NCBI RefSeq assembly: GCF_013170825.1
Contig: NZ_CP033365.1
Span: forward strand, 7,266,001 to 7,330,000
Direction: 5' to 3'
Origin: Mesorhizobium sp. NZP2298
GTDB lineage: Bacteria > Pseudomonadota > Alphaproteobacteria > Rhizobiales > Rhizobiaceae
DNA: 64,000 nucleotides
A program made the translations under genes and the position numbers. Numbering within the stretch: the stretch's first letter is position 1; each line of letters begins with the position of its first letter. The notes beneath the pieces were generated by a model. The model had not been told where the DNA came from. It ran no database searches and saw only the letters and a program-made list of their open reading frames with translations. Positions 1 through 7,933 of the stretch are shown here, in pieces.

Positions 1-152
1 TTGTCGACCTTAGTCTTCAGTTCCGCCGAGGTTTCGCCGGTTGCGGCGAGCTTAGCGGTGAAGTCGGCACCGAGATTACCAACCTGCTCCTTGATGGAAG
101 CAAGCGAAGTACCAAGCTCACCGATCTTATCGGCAAGTGCATTATCAGCCAT
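1..152 (-). CDS. Major capsid protein, N-terminal part (partial at window edge)
   Basis: Fifty codons are visible before the window edge cuts the gene. The ATG at 152-150 has an AGGAG box about 6 nt upstream. The visible part is a polar, helical segment (MADNALADKIGEL and on) rich in Ala, Glu and Lys, like the N-terminal scaffold (delta) domain of HK97-type capsid proteins, which the prohead protease normally removes. The call rests mainly on gene order: terminase, portal, S49 protease and then capsid is the standard HK97 arrangement. The capsid fold itself is outside the window. Confidence 0.6.
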   Translation of the reverse strand, partial: MADNALADKIGELGTSLASIKEQVGNLGADFTAKLAATGETSAELKTKVD

Positions 153-161
153 GAATGGCTC

Positions 162-1274
162 CTATTTAAACAGAGGAGAACGCGCAGCCGCCAACAGGCG
201 GTCTAGCGCGGCAAGAGTTGCCGCATCTGCGTCAGGTTCCCCCTGACTATCCTTGAAGTAGAGCTTTGCAGCGTGCTCTGCTTCCGACTTCGAAAGGCCA
301 ATCAGTCCCCTGATGCCATGCTCGAATTCGCGAATTGTAATCTTCTCGCCAATAGCCATTTTTGCAGCCAGCGCTTCGGCGGCGACTGCGCGTGCCTGGT
401 TAGACGCCTTAATGCGCCGCACATAGGAGGGCTGAGTATCGGCGCCAAAGCGCTCCAGCGTCTCGTCCATCGTCGCCACGGCATCAACCATGCCGCGATC
501 CATCAACTGCTCAGCGTAGAACACACGGCCCTGCCCAAAGCCATCCTCGACCTTACCGACAGTCGTACCGCGCCCCTCCGCCACAGCCGCCACAAAGCGC
601 CCGTATGAGCGATTGACGCCATCCTGAATGAACGCCAGCGTGTCCTTGCCAAGCGGTTCGGTCTCATTGCCTTCAACCTTGTGCGAGCCGGCCGAAATGT
701 AGGTGCGCTTGATGCCGCGCTTCTCGAGCGCTGCCGAAACATCCTCATGCGCCGTATAAACGCCGATGGATCCAGCCCGCCCGGATGGCGTAACAACGAT
801 CTCGTCAGCACTGGACGCAATCCAGTATGCGGCACTGGCCGCAAGGCTATTGACCTGCGCAATAATGGGCTTGTCGCCGCCGCGAATACGGCGAATTTCG
901 GTCGCCAATTCTTCGGTTCCTGGCACCGATCCGCCAGGGCTGTCGATATCAAGGACAATAGCCTTGACGTCTTCGTTCGACAAAGCGGAATGCAGCGACT
1001 TTTTAAGCCCAGCATACGACGTGCCGCCCGACATGGCGGACATCATGTCCATTTTTTGCGCCAGAACGCCATAAACCGGGATAACGGCAACTTTTCCGTC
1101 AATTTCCGCGATTTCCTTGGCCCTCGCGTCGGAAATGGCGGTTGCCATCTCCGTCGAGAACAGTTTCTCGCCTTCGGCGCGAGCAACGAGAATGTCGGCC
1201 AAAACGCCCAATTTCTCGCGCTGAATCGCCCATGGCTCGGCGCAAAACGCCGCCAAAAGGTGGTTGAATTTCAT
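162..1274 (-). CDS. Phage head maturation protease, S49 (SppA/ClpP-fold) family
   Basis: This 370-residue protein is likely the prohead protease that processes capsid and scaffold during head assembly. It has the S49 oxyanion segment DIDSPGGSVPG (about 110-120), a candidate nucleophile Ser147 in NSLAASAAY, and a candidate general base Lys199 in SHKVEGNETEPL, matching the Ser-Lys dyad of short SppA-type peptidases. It starts 9 nt after the portal stop, with AAGGG upstream of the ATG. The C-terminal 70 residues are acidic and helical and may act as a scaffold. The family is clear; the substrate is inferred from its place between portal and capsid. Confidence 0.88.
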   Translation of the reverse strand: MKFNHLLAAFCAEPWAIQREKLGVLADILVARAEGEKLFSTEMATAISDARAKEIAEIDGKVAVIPVYGVLAQKMDMMSAMSGGTSYAGLKKSLHSALSNEDVKAIVLDIDSPGGSVPGTEELATEIRRIRGGDKPIIAQVNSLAASAAYWIASSADEIVVTPSGRAGSIGVYTAHEDVSAALEKRGIKRTYISAGSHKVEGNETEPLGKDTLAFIQDGVNRSYGRFVAAVAEGRGTTVGKVEDGFGQGRVFYAEQLMDRGMVDAVATMDETLERFGADTQPSYVRRIKASNQARAVAAEALAAKMAIGEKITIREFEHGIRGLIGLSKSEAEHAAKLYFKDSQGEPDADAATLAALDRLLAAARSPLFK

Positions 1275-1283
1275 CTTTTTCCC

Positions 1284-2549
1284 TTAAGCAGCGCGCGTTG
1301 TGGGTGCGTTTTGGTTAGCGGCAGGCGGAACAACAGGCTCTTCGCCCAGTTTATCCAGTCGCGTCATGGTGCCGTTGACAATAAGCTTGTCACCGCCTTC
1401 CATCTTGGCCTTGTTTTCGTAAGCGCGGGCCTCGTCTGGCGTGTAGATGCCAGCACCAACCATCTTGGACAGAAAGTCTGCCCTGGCCGCGCTATCGCCC
1501 CGAAGCAGTCCCTCGAGCGTAAACTTTACCACGGTCGTCTTGCGCGTCTTGGCGTCCAGAAGGTCGCGGTAAACGGCGGACTCAATGGATCGAAGCAATG
1601 GCGTGAGGCACGTCTTGGTAAATTGCAGGATAAGTTGCTCAATACCGCTGCCCCACGTCGTGGTTCCGTTTGCAGCGTGACCGATCATGACAGGCGGAAC
1701 ACCGAAGATGCGTGCAATCTGCTCGACGCTATATTGGCGGGCCTCTAGAAGTTGCGCGTCTTTCGGGTTGATGCTCATCGCATAAGGTTTAAGACCAGCC
1801 TCAAGGACGGCAACGCCGCCCGCATTCTCAGAACCAACGACGCCCTTAAGCGTATCGCCAATCTGTTTGCGCTGCTCGGCCTTTAGTACTTGGTCTGACA
1901 TTAAGAACGTAGTCGATATCAACCCGCCCTTGTACATTTTTGCGCCAGACTTCTCGCCAGCAAGCGCATTGCCGATGATGTTCCGCTCCATCCCGATAGG
2001 AGAAAGCCCTCGGTCGCATCCGGGGAGCAACTCGCCCCTGACGTGGAACATCCTGTCTTCGTTAATGCGCCTCTTGCCGCCCTTCTTCCCATTGGCCGTC
2101 ATGCGTTCCGTCACTTCGTAGTAACGGTTGTTGCGCTCGTCGCGCTTCACATCGACGCAGAGAGGGTGAAACGGTTCCAGCGATACCAGTCTGGATCCAG
2201 ACATCTTCTTCTCTGCGAAGAAGTTTCCGTCAAGACACAGGCACAGCGCAACCATGCCCCAGAACTCGGACGCCGTGTTGTCCATGTTGGGCATGTCGTG
2301 CATTAGTTCGTAAAGCGGATTTTCCTTATCGACCGTTACGCCGTCGTCCTTGTAGACAAGGCATGGGAGCGTTCTTACCGAATTGCCAATAAGCCTCACA
2401 CAAGCCCACACAGCATCAAGCTGCATGGCTGTGTCAAACGTAACCGTCTCGCCGCTAGTCGTACCCAAGCCAAAGAATCCGCGCCAGAAAGGCGCGCTCT
2501 CGGCATTCAGGTCGATAGGGCGGCCAAGCCATCTATCGAATAGGCCCAT
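1284..2549 (-). CDS. Phage portal protein, HK97 family
   Basis: The 421-residue product should form the dodecameric ring at the head vertex through which DNA is packaged. The N-terminal region has the family pattern around AVWACVRLIGNSV (about 48-60), followed by the long wing/clip/stem region. QYSVEQIARIFGVPPVMIG (about 270-288) is a hallmark of HK97-type portals. The length is typical for the family. An AGGAG box lies 5 nt before the ATG, and the gene follows the large terminase after 16 nt. The C-terminal tail is Pro/Asn-rich and probably disordered. Confidence 0.92.
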   Translation of the reverse strand: MGLFDRWLGRPIDLNAESAPFWRGFFGLGTTSGETVTFDTAMQLDAVWACVRLIGNSVRTLPCLVYKDDGVTVDKENPLYELMHDMPNMDNTASEFWGMVALCLCLDGNFFAEKKMSGSRLVSLEPFHPLCVDVKRDERNNRYYEVTERMTANGKKGGKRRINEDRMFHVRGELLPGCDRGLSPIGMERNIIGNALAGEKSGAKMYKGGLISTTFLMSDQVLKAEQRKQIGDTLKGVVGSENAGGVAVLEAGLKPYAMSINPKDAQLLEARQYSVEQIARIFGVPPVMIGHAANGTTTWGSGIEQLILQFTKTCLTPLLRSIESAVYRDLLDAKTRKTTVVKFTLEGLLRGDSAARADFLSKMVGAGIYTPDEARAYENKAKMEGGDKLIVNGTMTRLDKLGEEPVVPPAANQNAPTTRAA

Positions 2550-2565
2550 GGCCGCTCCTGTTTCA

Positions 2566-4131
2566 TCACCAAGTGACGGTGATCATGTTGTTTACGAAGT
2601 CGTCCAGGTTGGTTTCATCGGGCAAATGCTGTTCGGCCACGGCCAGTGCCATCACCAAACTAACCATGCCATCTATGCGACCCCGGCTGCCCGCCTTGGT
2701 CAGCTTGCGGTTGCCCGCATCATCCTTTTTGACGACTGCGTTACCGGCGCACATAGTTAAAACCTTGTGGTCTCCGTGGCGAATGCGGTTGTTGAGAAGC
2801 AAAGTTTCAGCCGTTTGCAAAGCAGGCGACATAGACACAAAGCCCTGGCCGAACTCTACGAACTTTGCCTCTATCTCTTCGTCGCCAAAACCCTTCTTTG
2901 CTAGCCAAGGGCGTAGGTGCTTGAAATACGATCTGTCGAAGGCAATCTGCCTGACGTCATAGTCATCGCAGACTTCCCGCAGGTACTCCGCAACGAACTC
3001 GTACTCGATGCTCTTTGAACCAGCCACAGCATCAAGAAGCCCGTCTCGCGCCCAAACATCGTATTCCACGCGGTCCAATCGCGCCTTGATATCAAGGCCG
3101 ACACCTGGCAGCCAGAAGTGCGGGCGCACATCCCACACAACAACGCCATCGACAGTTTCCGGCGCCACCAGCACCAAGGCCGTTAAGTCCGTCGTTTCGG
3201 ACAAATCAAGCCCGCCGTAAACCGGCCTGCCTTTGAAGTTTCGGTTCGGCTCGGCGGCGTTCTCCATCCACACCTTGCGCGACACGAACGGATTGCTCGT
3301 CTCGACGCGCCGGTTAAGGACAAGGTTTTCGAACTCAGAAGCGCGCGCTGGCATATTGCGCGCATCTTCCATCATACCTAAGACTTCCTCTTGGTTCATG
3401 AACAGATCGAATGCGGGATTTGCCGCTCGGATAGCCGCCTCGGTGAAAGGATCCATGTCCTCTGGCGCGGTCTGAAACCGCAACACCGTGCGCGGGTCGC
3501 GCGCCTTAGCGGCATCGTCAATCAGGATGGACAGAAGGTCGTTCTCTGTCGGCGCCTGCGTCGAGATGATGATAGATAGCGGCTCGCTCTGCGCTGCGGT
3601 GGCAGTCTCGAGCGCATCATACAGCGATGACCGCGGACCTTTGACCTGGCCAAGCTCATCGTGAACAGTCAACGATGGCGAAAGGCCGTAAGCCGTAGAT
3701 GCGTCTGCAGAGAGCGCCCGGTAGACGGTGCCCAAGTCGGGGCAGACAATGCGCTTGCCGCTGTCCTTCGGGAATGCATACGCCTTCAATACAGGCGACA
3801 TGCGGATCATCTTGGCGGCAAGTTCGAACAAGATTGCGGCCTGCTCGCGTGACTGCGCTGCGCTATACAATTGCGCATTCCGCTTCGCCTCCGGGCCGCA
3901 CAGGTGCAGCAAGAGGATCATGGCCGATTCGGTTGTCTTGGCGTTCTTTCGCCCACGGCTGATGATAGCTCGACGTGTCCCGTTTGGGTTGTCGTAAATA
4001 GCCCGAAGGTCTTCCTTCATGAACTCAGCCAACTTTAGTGGCTGACCAACGAAGCGCCCTTCTGGGATGCGAATATGCTTTTCTAGCCAACGGATATTCC
4101 GCTCGGCACGGCTAATCGTCTTCTTCGCCAT
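2566..4131 (-). CDS. Phage terminase large subunit (packaging ATPase/nuclease)
   Basis: The 521-residue product is the motor that cuts and pumps phage DNA into the prohead. The ATPase domain has a deviant Walker A (SRGRKNAKTT, about 58-67) and a Walker B ending in Asp158-Glu159 (TVHDELGQ). The C-terminal RuvC-like nuclease domain begins near YGGLDLSETTD. An ATG six codons upstream (4149) is possible, but the one at 4131 has GGGAAG close by and overlaps the terS gene by only 20 nt, so it is preferred. Gene order with terS, portal and protease supports the call. Confidence 0.92.
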   Translation of the reverse strand: MAKKTISRAERNIRWLEKHIRIPEGRFVGQPLKLAEFMKEDLRAIYDNPNGTRRAIISRGRKNAKTTESAMILLLHLCGPEAKRNAQLYSAAQSREQAAILFELAAKMIRMSPVLKAYAFPKDSGKRIVCPDLGTVYRALSADASTAYGLSPSLTVHDELGQVKGPRSSLYDALETATAAQSEPLSIIISTQAPTENDLLSILIDDAAKARDPRTVLRFQTAPEDMDPFTEAAIRAANPAFDLFMNQEEVLGMMEDARNMPARASEFENLVLNRRVETSNPFVSRKVWMENAAEPNRNFKGRPVYGGLDLSETTDLTALVLVAPETVDGVVVWDVRPHFWLPGVGLDIKARLDRVEYDVWARDGLLDAVAGSKSIEYEFVAEYLREVCDDYDVRQIAFDRSYFKHLRPWLAKKGFGDEEIEAKFVEFGQGFVSMSPALQTAETLLLNNRIRHGDHKVLTMCAGNAVVKKDDAGNRKLTKAGSRGRIDGMVSLVMALAVAEQHLPDETNLDDFVNNMITVTW

Positions 4132-4543
4132 CTTCTTCCCATGGCGCAATTATTTGCCCCGGCTTGCGAGCCTGCTCCGCTCTAACTGTCGCCTGCTGCG
4201 TGATGCGCATGCGCGTCGACAACGAAGAAATTGCCCGCCCCTCGCGCTCCTGCATTTTCAGAAGCTTGTCATAGGCGTCGACATCAAAAGCCTTTGCTTT
4301 CTCAGCCTTTGAGATCAGTTGAGCGATACGGCGGGCTGCAACAACGTGCCGGCAATATTGCGTAAGCAGCGCTTGCGTCTCGCGCGGAAACCAGTCCGCA
4401 GGCATACGGTCAACAACCGCGCACCACTCGTCAGATTGTTCTGGCGTTAATTCACTTGGCGGTAATGGGCGCTGTACAACCTCCACAGAAGAGGTTATTG
4501 TAATTTCAGTGCTTGCCGCCGACTTTCGTCCGCGCACAGCCAT
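4112..4543 (-). CDS. Phage terminase small subunit, P27-like
   Basis: The 143-residue protein probably recognises the packaging site and hands DNA to the large terminase. It has a helical core with SELTPEQSDEWCAVVDRM, a second helical block at TQYCRHVVAARRIAQL, and an acidic tail (APWEEDGEEDD), as in P27-family small terminases. It overlaps the large subunit gene by 20 nt, which suggests coupled translation. The assignment leans on position as well as pattern, because small terminases are poorly conserved. Confidence 0.78.
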   Translation of the reverse strand: MAVRGRKSAASTEITITSSVEVVQRPLPPSELTPEQSDEWCAVVDRMPADWFPRETQALLTQYCRHVVAARRIAQLISKAEKAKAFDVDAYDKLLKMQEREGRAISSLSTRMRITQQATVRAEQARKPGQIIAPWEEDGEEDD

Positions 4544-4549
4544 AAATTC

Positions 4550-5197
4550 TCACCCTACCGCTAGTGCCAAACTCGGCTGAAACGGCGATAATAGTCTATC
4601 GCCCTTCTTCATGTTGTCATTCGCCGCTAGCGGCCTAAGATTCGATAGCGCCCAGGCTTTCTTGAAGTCGATGTCATAAGGCGTTTCGTAATTGAAGGCC
4701 GATAGAGGGATGATGTGGTCGATGTGCCACGTGTCATGGCGATAATTTTCCCACGTCATCCAAGGCTCAAACTGCCTCTCAATGTGGACGCGCAAATCTT
4801 CCGATGTGTAGCCAAGAATATCGAATGTGTGTCCGCCTGACCCTTTGGAACCACGCTTGATAGTTTGAAAGATGCGCGCTCTGAAGTTGCTCTCAATCTT
4901 GCCGCGGGGCGTTGAAGTCTTCTTAGCCGTGTCTATGCGCTGACGCACACGATGCTTGTCTGGGTTGTTTTTCCGCCACCCATAAACCGACGCGAGCCAC
5001 TTTACCGGATTCTCTTGACGCCACTTTTTCTGATATGCTTTAGCGCAGGACTTGCAATAAGTGCCAAGTCCGTCTAGGGTTGATTTGCTACGTGTGAAGT
5101 CGCTGTACGATTTTGAAAGACTGCATTTGTTGCAGAATTTTACACCCTCGGCAGCACTATTGTCGTTTGCAGCAATTGGCGCATCGCAGGCAAACAT
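4550..5197 (-). CDS. HNH endonuclease with N-terminal zinc finger (possible homing-type)
   Basis: This 215-residue protein has a Cys4 zinc-ribbon-like start (CNKCSLSKSYSDF then YCKSCAKAY), a basic middle, and a C-terminal HNH core with DTWHIDHIIPLS followed by LSNLRPLAANDNMKK. The layout resembles free-standing HNH nucleases found as mobile genes in phages. It lies between the small packaging HNH gene and terS, which are usually adjacent, so it may be an insertion. By eye it is more AT-rich than its neighbours. GGGGA lies 5 nt before the ATG. The nuclease fold is well supported; homing activity is inference. Confidence 0.8.
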   Translation of the reverse strand: MFACDAPIAANDNSAAEGVKFCNKCSLSKSYSDFTRSKSTLDGLGTYCKSCAKAYQKKWRQENPVKWLASVYGWRKNNPDKHRVRQRIDTAKKTSTPRGKIESNFRARIFQTIKRGSKGSGGHTFDILGYTSEDLRVHIERQFEPWMTWENYRHDTWHIDHIIPLSAFNYETPYDIDFKKAWALSNLRPLAANDNMKKGDRLLSPFQPSLALAVG

Positions 5198-5255
5198 TTA
5201 ATCCCCGCCATAAACAAAAAAAATACAGGTTTAGCACAACTCTTGGCCCACGCCG

Positions 5256-5284
5256 GTCCTAGGGTCGACGGCCTAGGACTTTTG
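5256..5284. terminator. Hairpin with T-run on the plus strand; possible terminator or insertion boundary
   Basis: GTCCTAGG (5256-5263) and CCTAGGAC (5272-5279) form an 8-bp perfect inverted repeat with an 8-nt loop, followed on the plus strand by TTTT. All genes here run on the minus strand, so its role as a terminator for them is unclear. It sits exactly between the two HNH genes. Confidence 0.35.
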
Positions 5285-5308
5285 TCCTACCCCGTCATGT
5301 GGTTGTTT

Positions 5309-5617
5309 TCATTGGCCTTTTCGCCACTCGGGCCATCCATCGCCGTCGACGCCTCGAACGATGCCGGTTCTCTCCTCGGCCTGCTTCTGGCTCGAGTGAC
5401 ACGATGCGCACAGCGGCTGTAGTTCCCCATGCCAGAACAGTTCGGGGTCGCCGCGATGAGGGACAACGTGGTCAGCAGTGGTAGCTATCGTTACCTCTTC
5501 GCGCTGAATGCACATACGGCACAGAGGCTCGACCGCGAACAGTGCTTGCCGCCTAGCCTCCCAGGCAGCAAGCTTATACCAGCCCTTCCAAGGCCGGTTA
5601 GGCTGGTACTGCGTCAC
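5309..5617 (-). CDS. Small packaging-associated HNH endonuclease
   Basis: The 102-residue product matches the short HNH nucleases found beside terminase genes in cos-type (HK97-like) phages, which assist terminase cleavage. It carries LCRMC and LCASC zinc ligand pairs and the catalytic segment ADHVVPHRGD (about 48-57). The start is GTG at 5617, because an in-frame stop lies just upstream and no ATG is available; the ribosome site is weak. In related phages this gene directly precedes terS; here another HNH gene intervenes. Confidence 0.85.
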   Translation of the reverse strand: MTQYQPNRPWKGWYKLAAWEARRQALFAVEPLCRMCIQREEVTIATTADHVVPHRGDPELFWHGELQPLCASCHSSQKQAEERTGIVRGVDGDGWPEWRKGQ

Positions 5618-5664
5618 GCATGTACCAATCGCCTAGCGTGGTGCGCACCTTGTCTAGGAGGCGC

Positions 5665-5934
5665 TTAATCATCGTATGCATGCCACACCGCAACAGACGG
5701 CAGCGTGACGATCTCCATCGTCGTGCCGTTGAACCACGCCACGTCGATGTCGCCACACTCACCGCATACGTCCAGGACCACCATGGTAGGCCCACCAGTG
5801 GTAAGCTCTACATGGTCGCCAATGCTGTAGTCGTGCCATGCAGTAGGTGCGGCAGGCTCTCTAACGAAGTAGTCACCAATGGACTCGCTATTGCCCATGC
5901 CATCCGTGGCCATATACCAAGGTGATCCGTCCAT
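5665..5934 (-). CDS. YodC-like DUF2158 small protein
   Basis: The 89-residue protein contains the short beta-barrel-like pattern of the DUF2158/YodC family: SIGDHVELTTGGP, then MVVLDV and VAWFNGTTME. The function of that family is unknown. The frame stays open upstream into the tRNA-Thr gene, so I choose the ATG at 5934, which has GAGGAG 7-8 nt upstream; an ATG two codons earlier sits too close to that site. It lies just downstream of the tRNA cluster. Confidence 0.7.
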   Translation of the reverse strand: MDGSPWYMATDGMGNSESIGDYFVREPAAPTAWHDYSIGDHVELTTGGPTMVVLDVCGECGDIDVAWFNGTTMEIVTLPSVAVWHAYDD

Positions 5935-5967
5935 GCTCATTCTCCTCTGTTGGCATGCACTACGAAA

Positions 5968-6043
5968 TGGAGCCGGCAGTCGGAATTGAACCAACGACCA
6001 TCGCTTTACAAAAGCACCGCTCTACCTACTGAGCTATGCCGGC
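5968..6043 (-). tRNA. tRNA-Thr (anticodon UGU)
   Basis: A full cloverleaf can be folded: acceptor GCCGGCA with TGCCGGC, D arm GCTC/GAGC, anticodon loop TTTGTAA, T arm GTTGG TTCAATT CCGAC, and an encoded CCA (5968-5970). The anticodon stem is weak: G27-A43 is a mismatch and U28-G42 a wobble. It belongs to a four-tRNA prophage cluster. Confidence 0.93.
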
Positions 6044-6048
6044 TTAAT

Positions 6049-6134
6049 TGGCGGAGGGTGAAGGAATCGAACCCTTAACCTTTCGGATACCCTGGTTTTC
6101 AAGACCAGTTGCCGGCCATTCAGCGGCACCCTCC
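6049..6134 (-). tRNA. tRNA-Ser (anticodon UGA)
   Basis: This is an 86-nt class II tRNA with acceptor GGAGGGT, anticodon stem CTGGT/ACCAG around loop CTTGAAA (anticodon TGA), a long variable arm, T arm with GGTTCGATTCC, and an encoded CCA. It lies 5 nt from the tRNA-Thr gene on the same strand, so the two are probably co-transcribed. Confidence 0.95.
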
Positions 6135-6146
6135 AAACTGCGAAAT

Positions 6147-6234
6147 TGGCGGAGAGTATGGGGATCGAACCCACGCAACCTTTCGGTTGGCTACTGTTTA
6201 GCAAACAGGCACATTACCGCTCTGTCACCTCTCC
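6147..6234 (-). tRNA. tRNA-Ser (anticodon GCU)
   Basis: This is an 88-nt class II tRNA with acceptor GGAGAGG, anticodon loop TTGCTAA (anticodon GCT, reading AGC/AGU), a variable arm with an AACC-GAAA-GGTT hairpin, T loop TTCGATC, and an encoded CCA. It is the second serine isoacceptor in the cluster. Confidence 0.94.
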
Positions 6235-6278
6235 TGATTGGCGGTACTGGACGACGACATAGGGTATTTCCTTTTATT

Positions 6279-6355
6279 TGGTTGCGGGAAGCGGATTCGA
6301 ACCGCTGACCTTTAGGTTATGAGCCTAACGAGCTACCGGGCTGCTCCACCCCGCT
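6279..6355 (-). tRNA. Initiator-type tRNA-Met (anticodon CAU)
   Basis: This 77-nt tRNA has clear initiator features: no Watson-Crick pair at 1-72 (A1 opposite A72), D arm GGAGCAGCCCGG like bacterial tRNA-fMet, loop CTCATAA, and an encoded CCA. The anticodon stem is TTAGG/CCTAA, so only two of the three G-C pairs typical of E. coli initiators remain. An A-U pair at 29-41 is known from rhizobial initiator tRNAs. A phage-borne initiator tRNA is uncommon. Confidence 0.92.
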
Positions 6356-6647
6356 GGATAAAAAGGAACGGCGCGCTTTCGCGTCTTGGCTATTGCTGCG
6401 GTGCGACGCACATACAGCAACCGTTAATCAGTAGCCCGCTCACCGCCACGCCCTTACGGGCAAACAGCAGGAGCGGGCAATCACCGTCGCGGAGGAGGAC
6501 GCGCCAGTGATGGGATTAGGGATCAGTCGCACTTTCACTTGCAAGCCGTAGCGTACTGCCGGAAGCACCGTTGCCCTAAAGGGTTGGATGGCTCTTTGCC
6601 TTCCTACCTATAAGGCGCGGGAGAGTGAACTGGTTATAACCAACGCG
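6356..6647. other. Intergenic stretch, no gene recognised
   Basis: About 290 nt separate the tRNA cluster from the next minus-strand gene. I see only a few short hairpin-like palindromes (for example GCCC-GTAA-GGGC) and no convincing coding frame with a ribosome site. It may hold a promoter for the tRNAs and late genes, but no good -35/-10 pair stands out. Confidence 0.5.
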
Positions 6648-7358
6648 CTAAGCAGCGATATCCTTCCTCGTCAGTGCACCCAATGCGTCCCGAACCGTAA
6701 ACAAGCCTGTGTGTACTAAAGCGCGTCCGGCGCCCATTGACCCAGCACGGTTCGCTATGCCCGCCGCATTGCCAACCTCAGCTAGCGTAGCGCAGTCCAC
6801 AACGGCCATTTCGAACGGCTCCACGAGAAGCCCTAAGCGCCTTTGGAGGTGCGCCAGTAGTGAACGTGCATCCAGCGCATTGATAATCTCCATATCGCCG
6901 TTCCACGGCTTAGGCACAGGCGCTGCGTTCTTTTTGCTGTCTGCGTTGGTTGGCGACTTCATAGTTGCAGGAATATCGGTCGGCGCGGACTTAAGCACGA
7001 ACTCACCGCCATAAATGATGCGGCCTGAACTCTCATCAATCCGGTTCTTGTGGACGATGGTCATCTCAGGTGGTGGCGTGGCCTTGAAGCCTAGCGCAAC
7101 CTCAGCCTTGGCCGTATCGTATATCTTGCGATACTTCATAGCGTAGGCGAGTAGGTCGCCAGAGCCTTCAGCCAACAGCGCCTTGGCCAACGGCCAAGCG
7201 ATATTGTCATTATCAGCCTTGCCGTCCCAATCCTTGCCGATTGCTTGGCGCTTTCCGATACGGACCTTGAAGCGACGCATGGCTCTCTTTTGCTCCTCAG
7301 CACGTTCGGCTAGCATTAGGCGAGTAGCTGCGCGCTCGTCTGGCGTATTGTCGTTCAT
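6648..7358 (-). CDS. Hypothetical prophage protein, possible late regulator
   Basis: The function of this 236-residue product is not recognised. The ATG at 7358 has GGGGA 6 nt upstream, better than the TTG four codons earlier. The N-terminal half is charged and helical with basic runs (RAMRRFKVRIGKRQ), the middle is Pro/Ala-rich, and the C-terminal part (VDCATLAEVGNAAG, then NRAGSMGAGRALV) reads like a helix-turn-helix. It lies between the nuclease genes and the tRNA/late block, where a late-gene regulator would fit; that role is inference only. Confidence 0.6.
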   Translation of the reverse strand: MNDNTPDERAATRLMLAERAEEQKRAMRRFKVRIGKRQAIGKDWDGKADNDNIAWPLAKALLAEGSGDLLAYAMKYRKIYDTAKAEVALGFKATPPPEMTIVHKNRIDESSGRIIYGGEFVLKSAPTDIPATMKSPTNADSKKNAAPVPKPWNGDMEIINALDARSLLAHLQRRLGLLVEPFEMAVVDCATLAEVGNAAGIANRAGSMGAGRALVHTGLFTVRDALGALTRKDIAA

Positions 7359-7405
7359 GCGAGTCCCCAAATCCAGTTAGGCAGTCCCGTACAACGTATA
7401 TAGTT

Positions 7406-7933
7406 TTATGCAGCCATTTTTTCCATGCTGCCATTGTCGTTAGCCGCAAGCCAGCCGCGCACTAGCGCAACGCTGGCAGTGGCGCACTCATCGGGTGTCG
7501 CAGCCTTAATCACCTCGACGCGATAGCCAAGGGCGCGCAACAGTGCGTGACGCTCAACCTGACCACCGCGCTTCTTGCCCTTGATGATCTTGTCCTTGCT
7601 TAGCGACCCTTCAGCATTCTTATACTCGATAAGCAGTAGCCTGCCGCTTGACGCGTAGATGCGCAGGTCTGGGTCGCCAGCCATCACACCGGTAGCTTTT
7701 GCTTTCGTGGCGTCTCTCTTGCCAGCCGCAAAATCAGCCGCGAATGTGAACGTCCCTGGCTTAACATCGCTTGCCTTAGTCGCGCATTCCGGTAGTGCCC
7801 GCAATCGACGCACAGCCTCGGCTTGCAATTCCCACTCGAGAACAGGGGCTGCCTCAATAGTAATCTTGCCATCCTTGGTTATCAGCCGCGTACGCTTGCC
7901 GCCGATCTTTACCGTCTGCTGTGTGCGGGTCAT
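7406..7933 (-). CDS. VRR-NUC family nuclease
   Basis: This 175-residue PD-(D/E)XK-fold protein is of the VRR-NUC type common in phages. The conserved points are an N-terminal WELQAEAVRRLRA helix (about 34-46), AGDPDLRIY with Asp87/Asp89, LLIEYKNAEG with Glu103 and Lys105, and a GQVERHALLRALGY helix (about 124-137). Such nucleases are predicted to process branched or ended DNA in replication and recombination. The gene overlaps the dnaQ-like gene by 4 nt (ATGA), which implies coupled translation. Confidence 0.85.
   Translation of the reverse strand: MTRTQQTVKIGGKRTRLITKDGKITIEAAPVLEWELQAEAVRRLRALPECATKASDVKPGTFTFAADFAAGKRDATKAKATGVMAGDPDLRIYASSGRLLLIEYKNAEGSLSKDKIIKGKKRGGQVERHALLRALGYRVEVIKAATPDECATASVALVRGWLAANDNGSMEKMAA

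Noticed and set aside
681..1748. 355-codon plus-strand frame opposite the S49 protease and portal genes
   Set aside because: Opposite two strong phage genes, no ribosome site, no recognisable family.
5598..5672. 24-codon minus-strand frame between the DUF2158 and HNH genes
   Set aside because: Overlaps the HNH start, weak ribosome site, no recognisable feature.
6279..6355. Prophage attachment site in a tRNA gene
   Set aside because: The tRNA cluster lies well inside the prophage, far from the integrase end, and shows no partial duplicate at the 33.4 kb junction.
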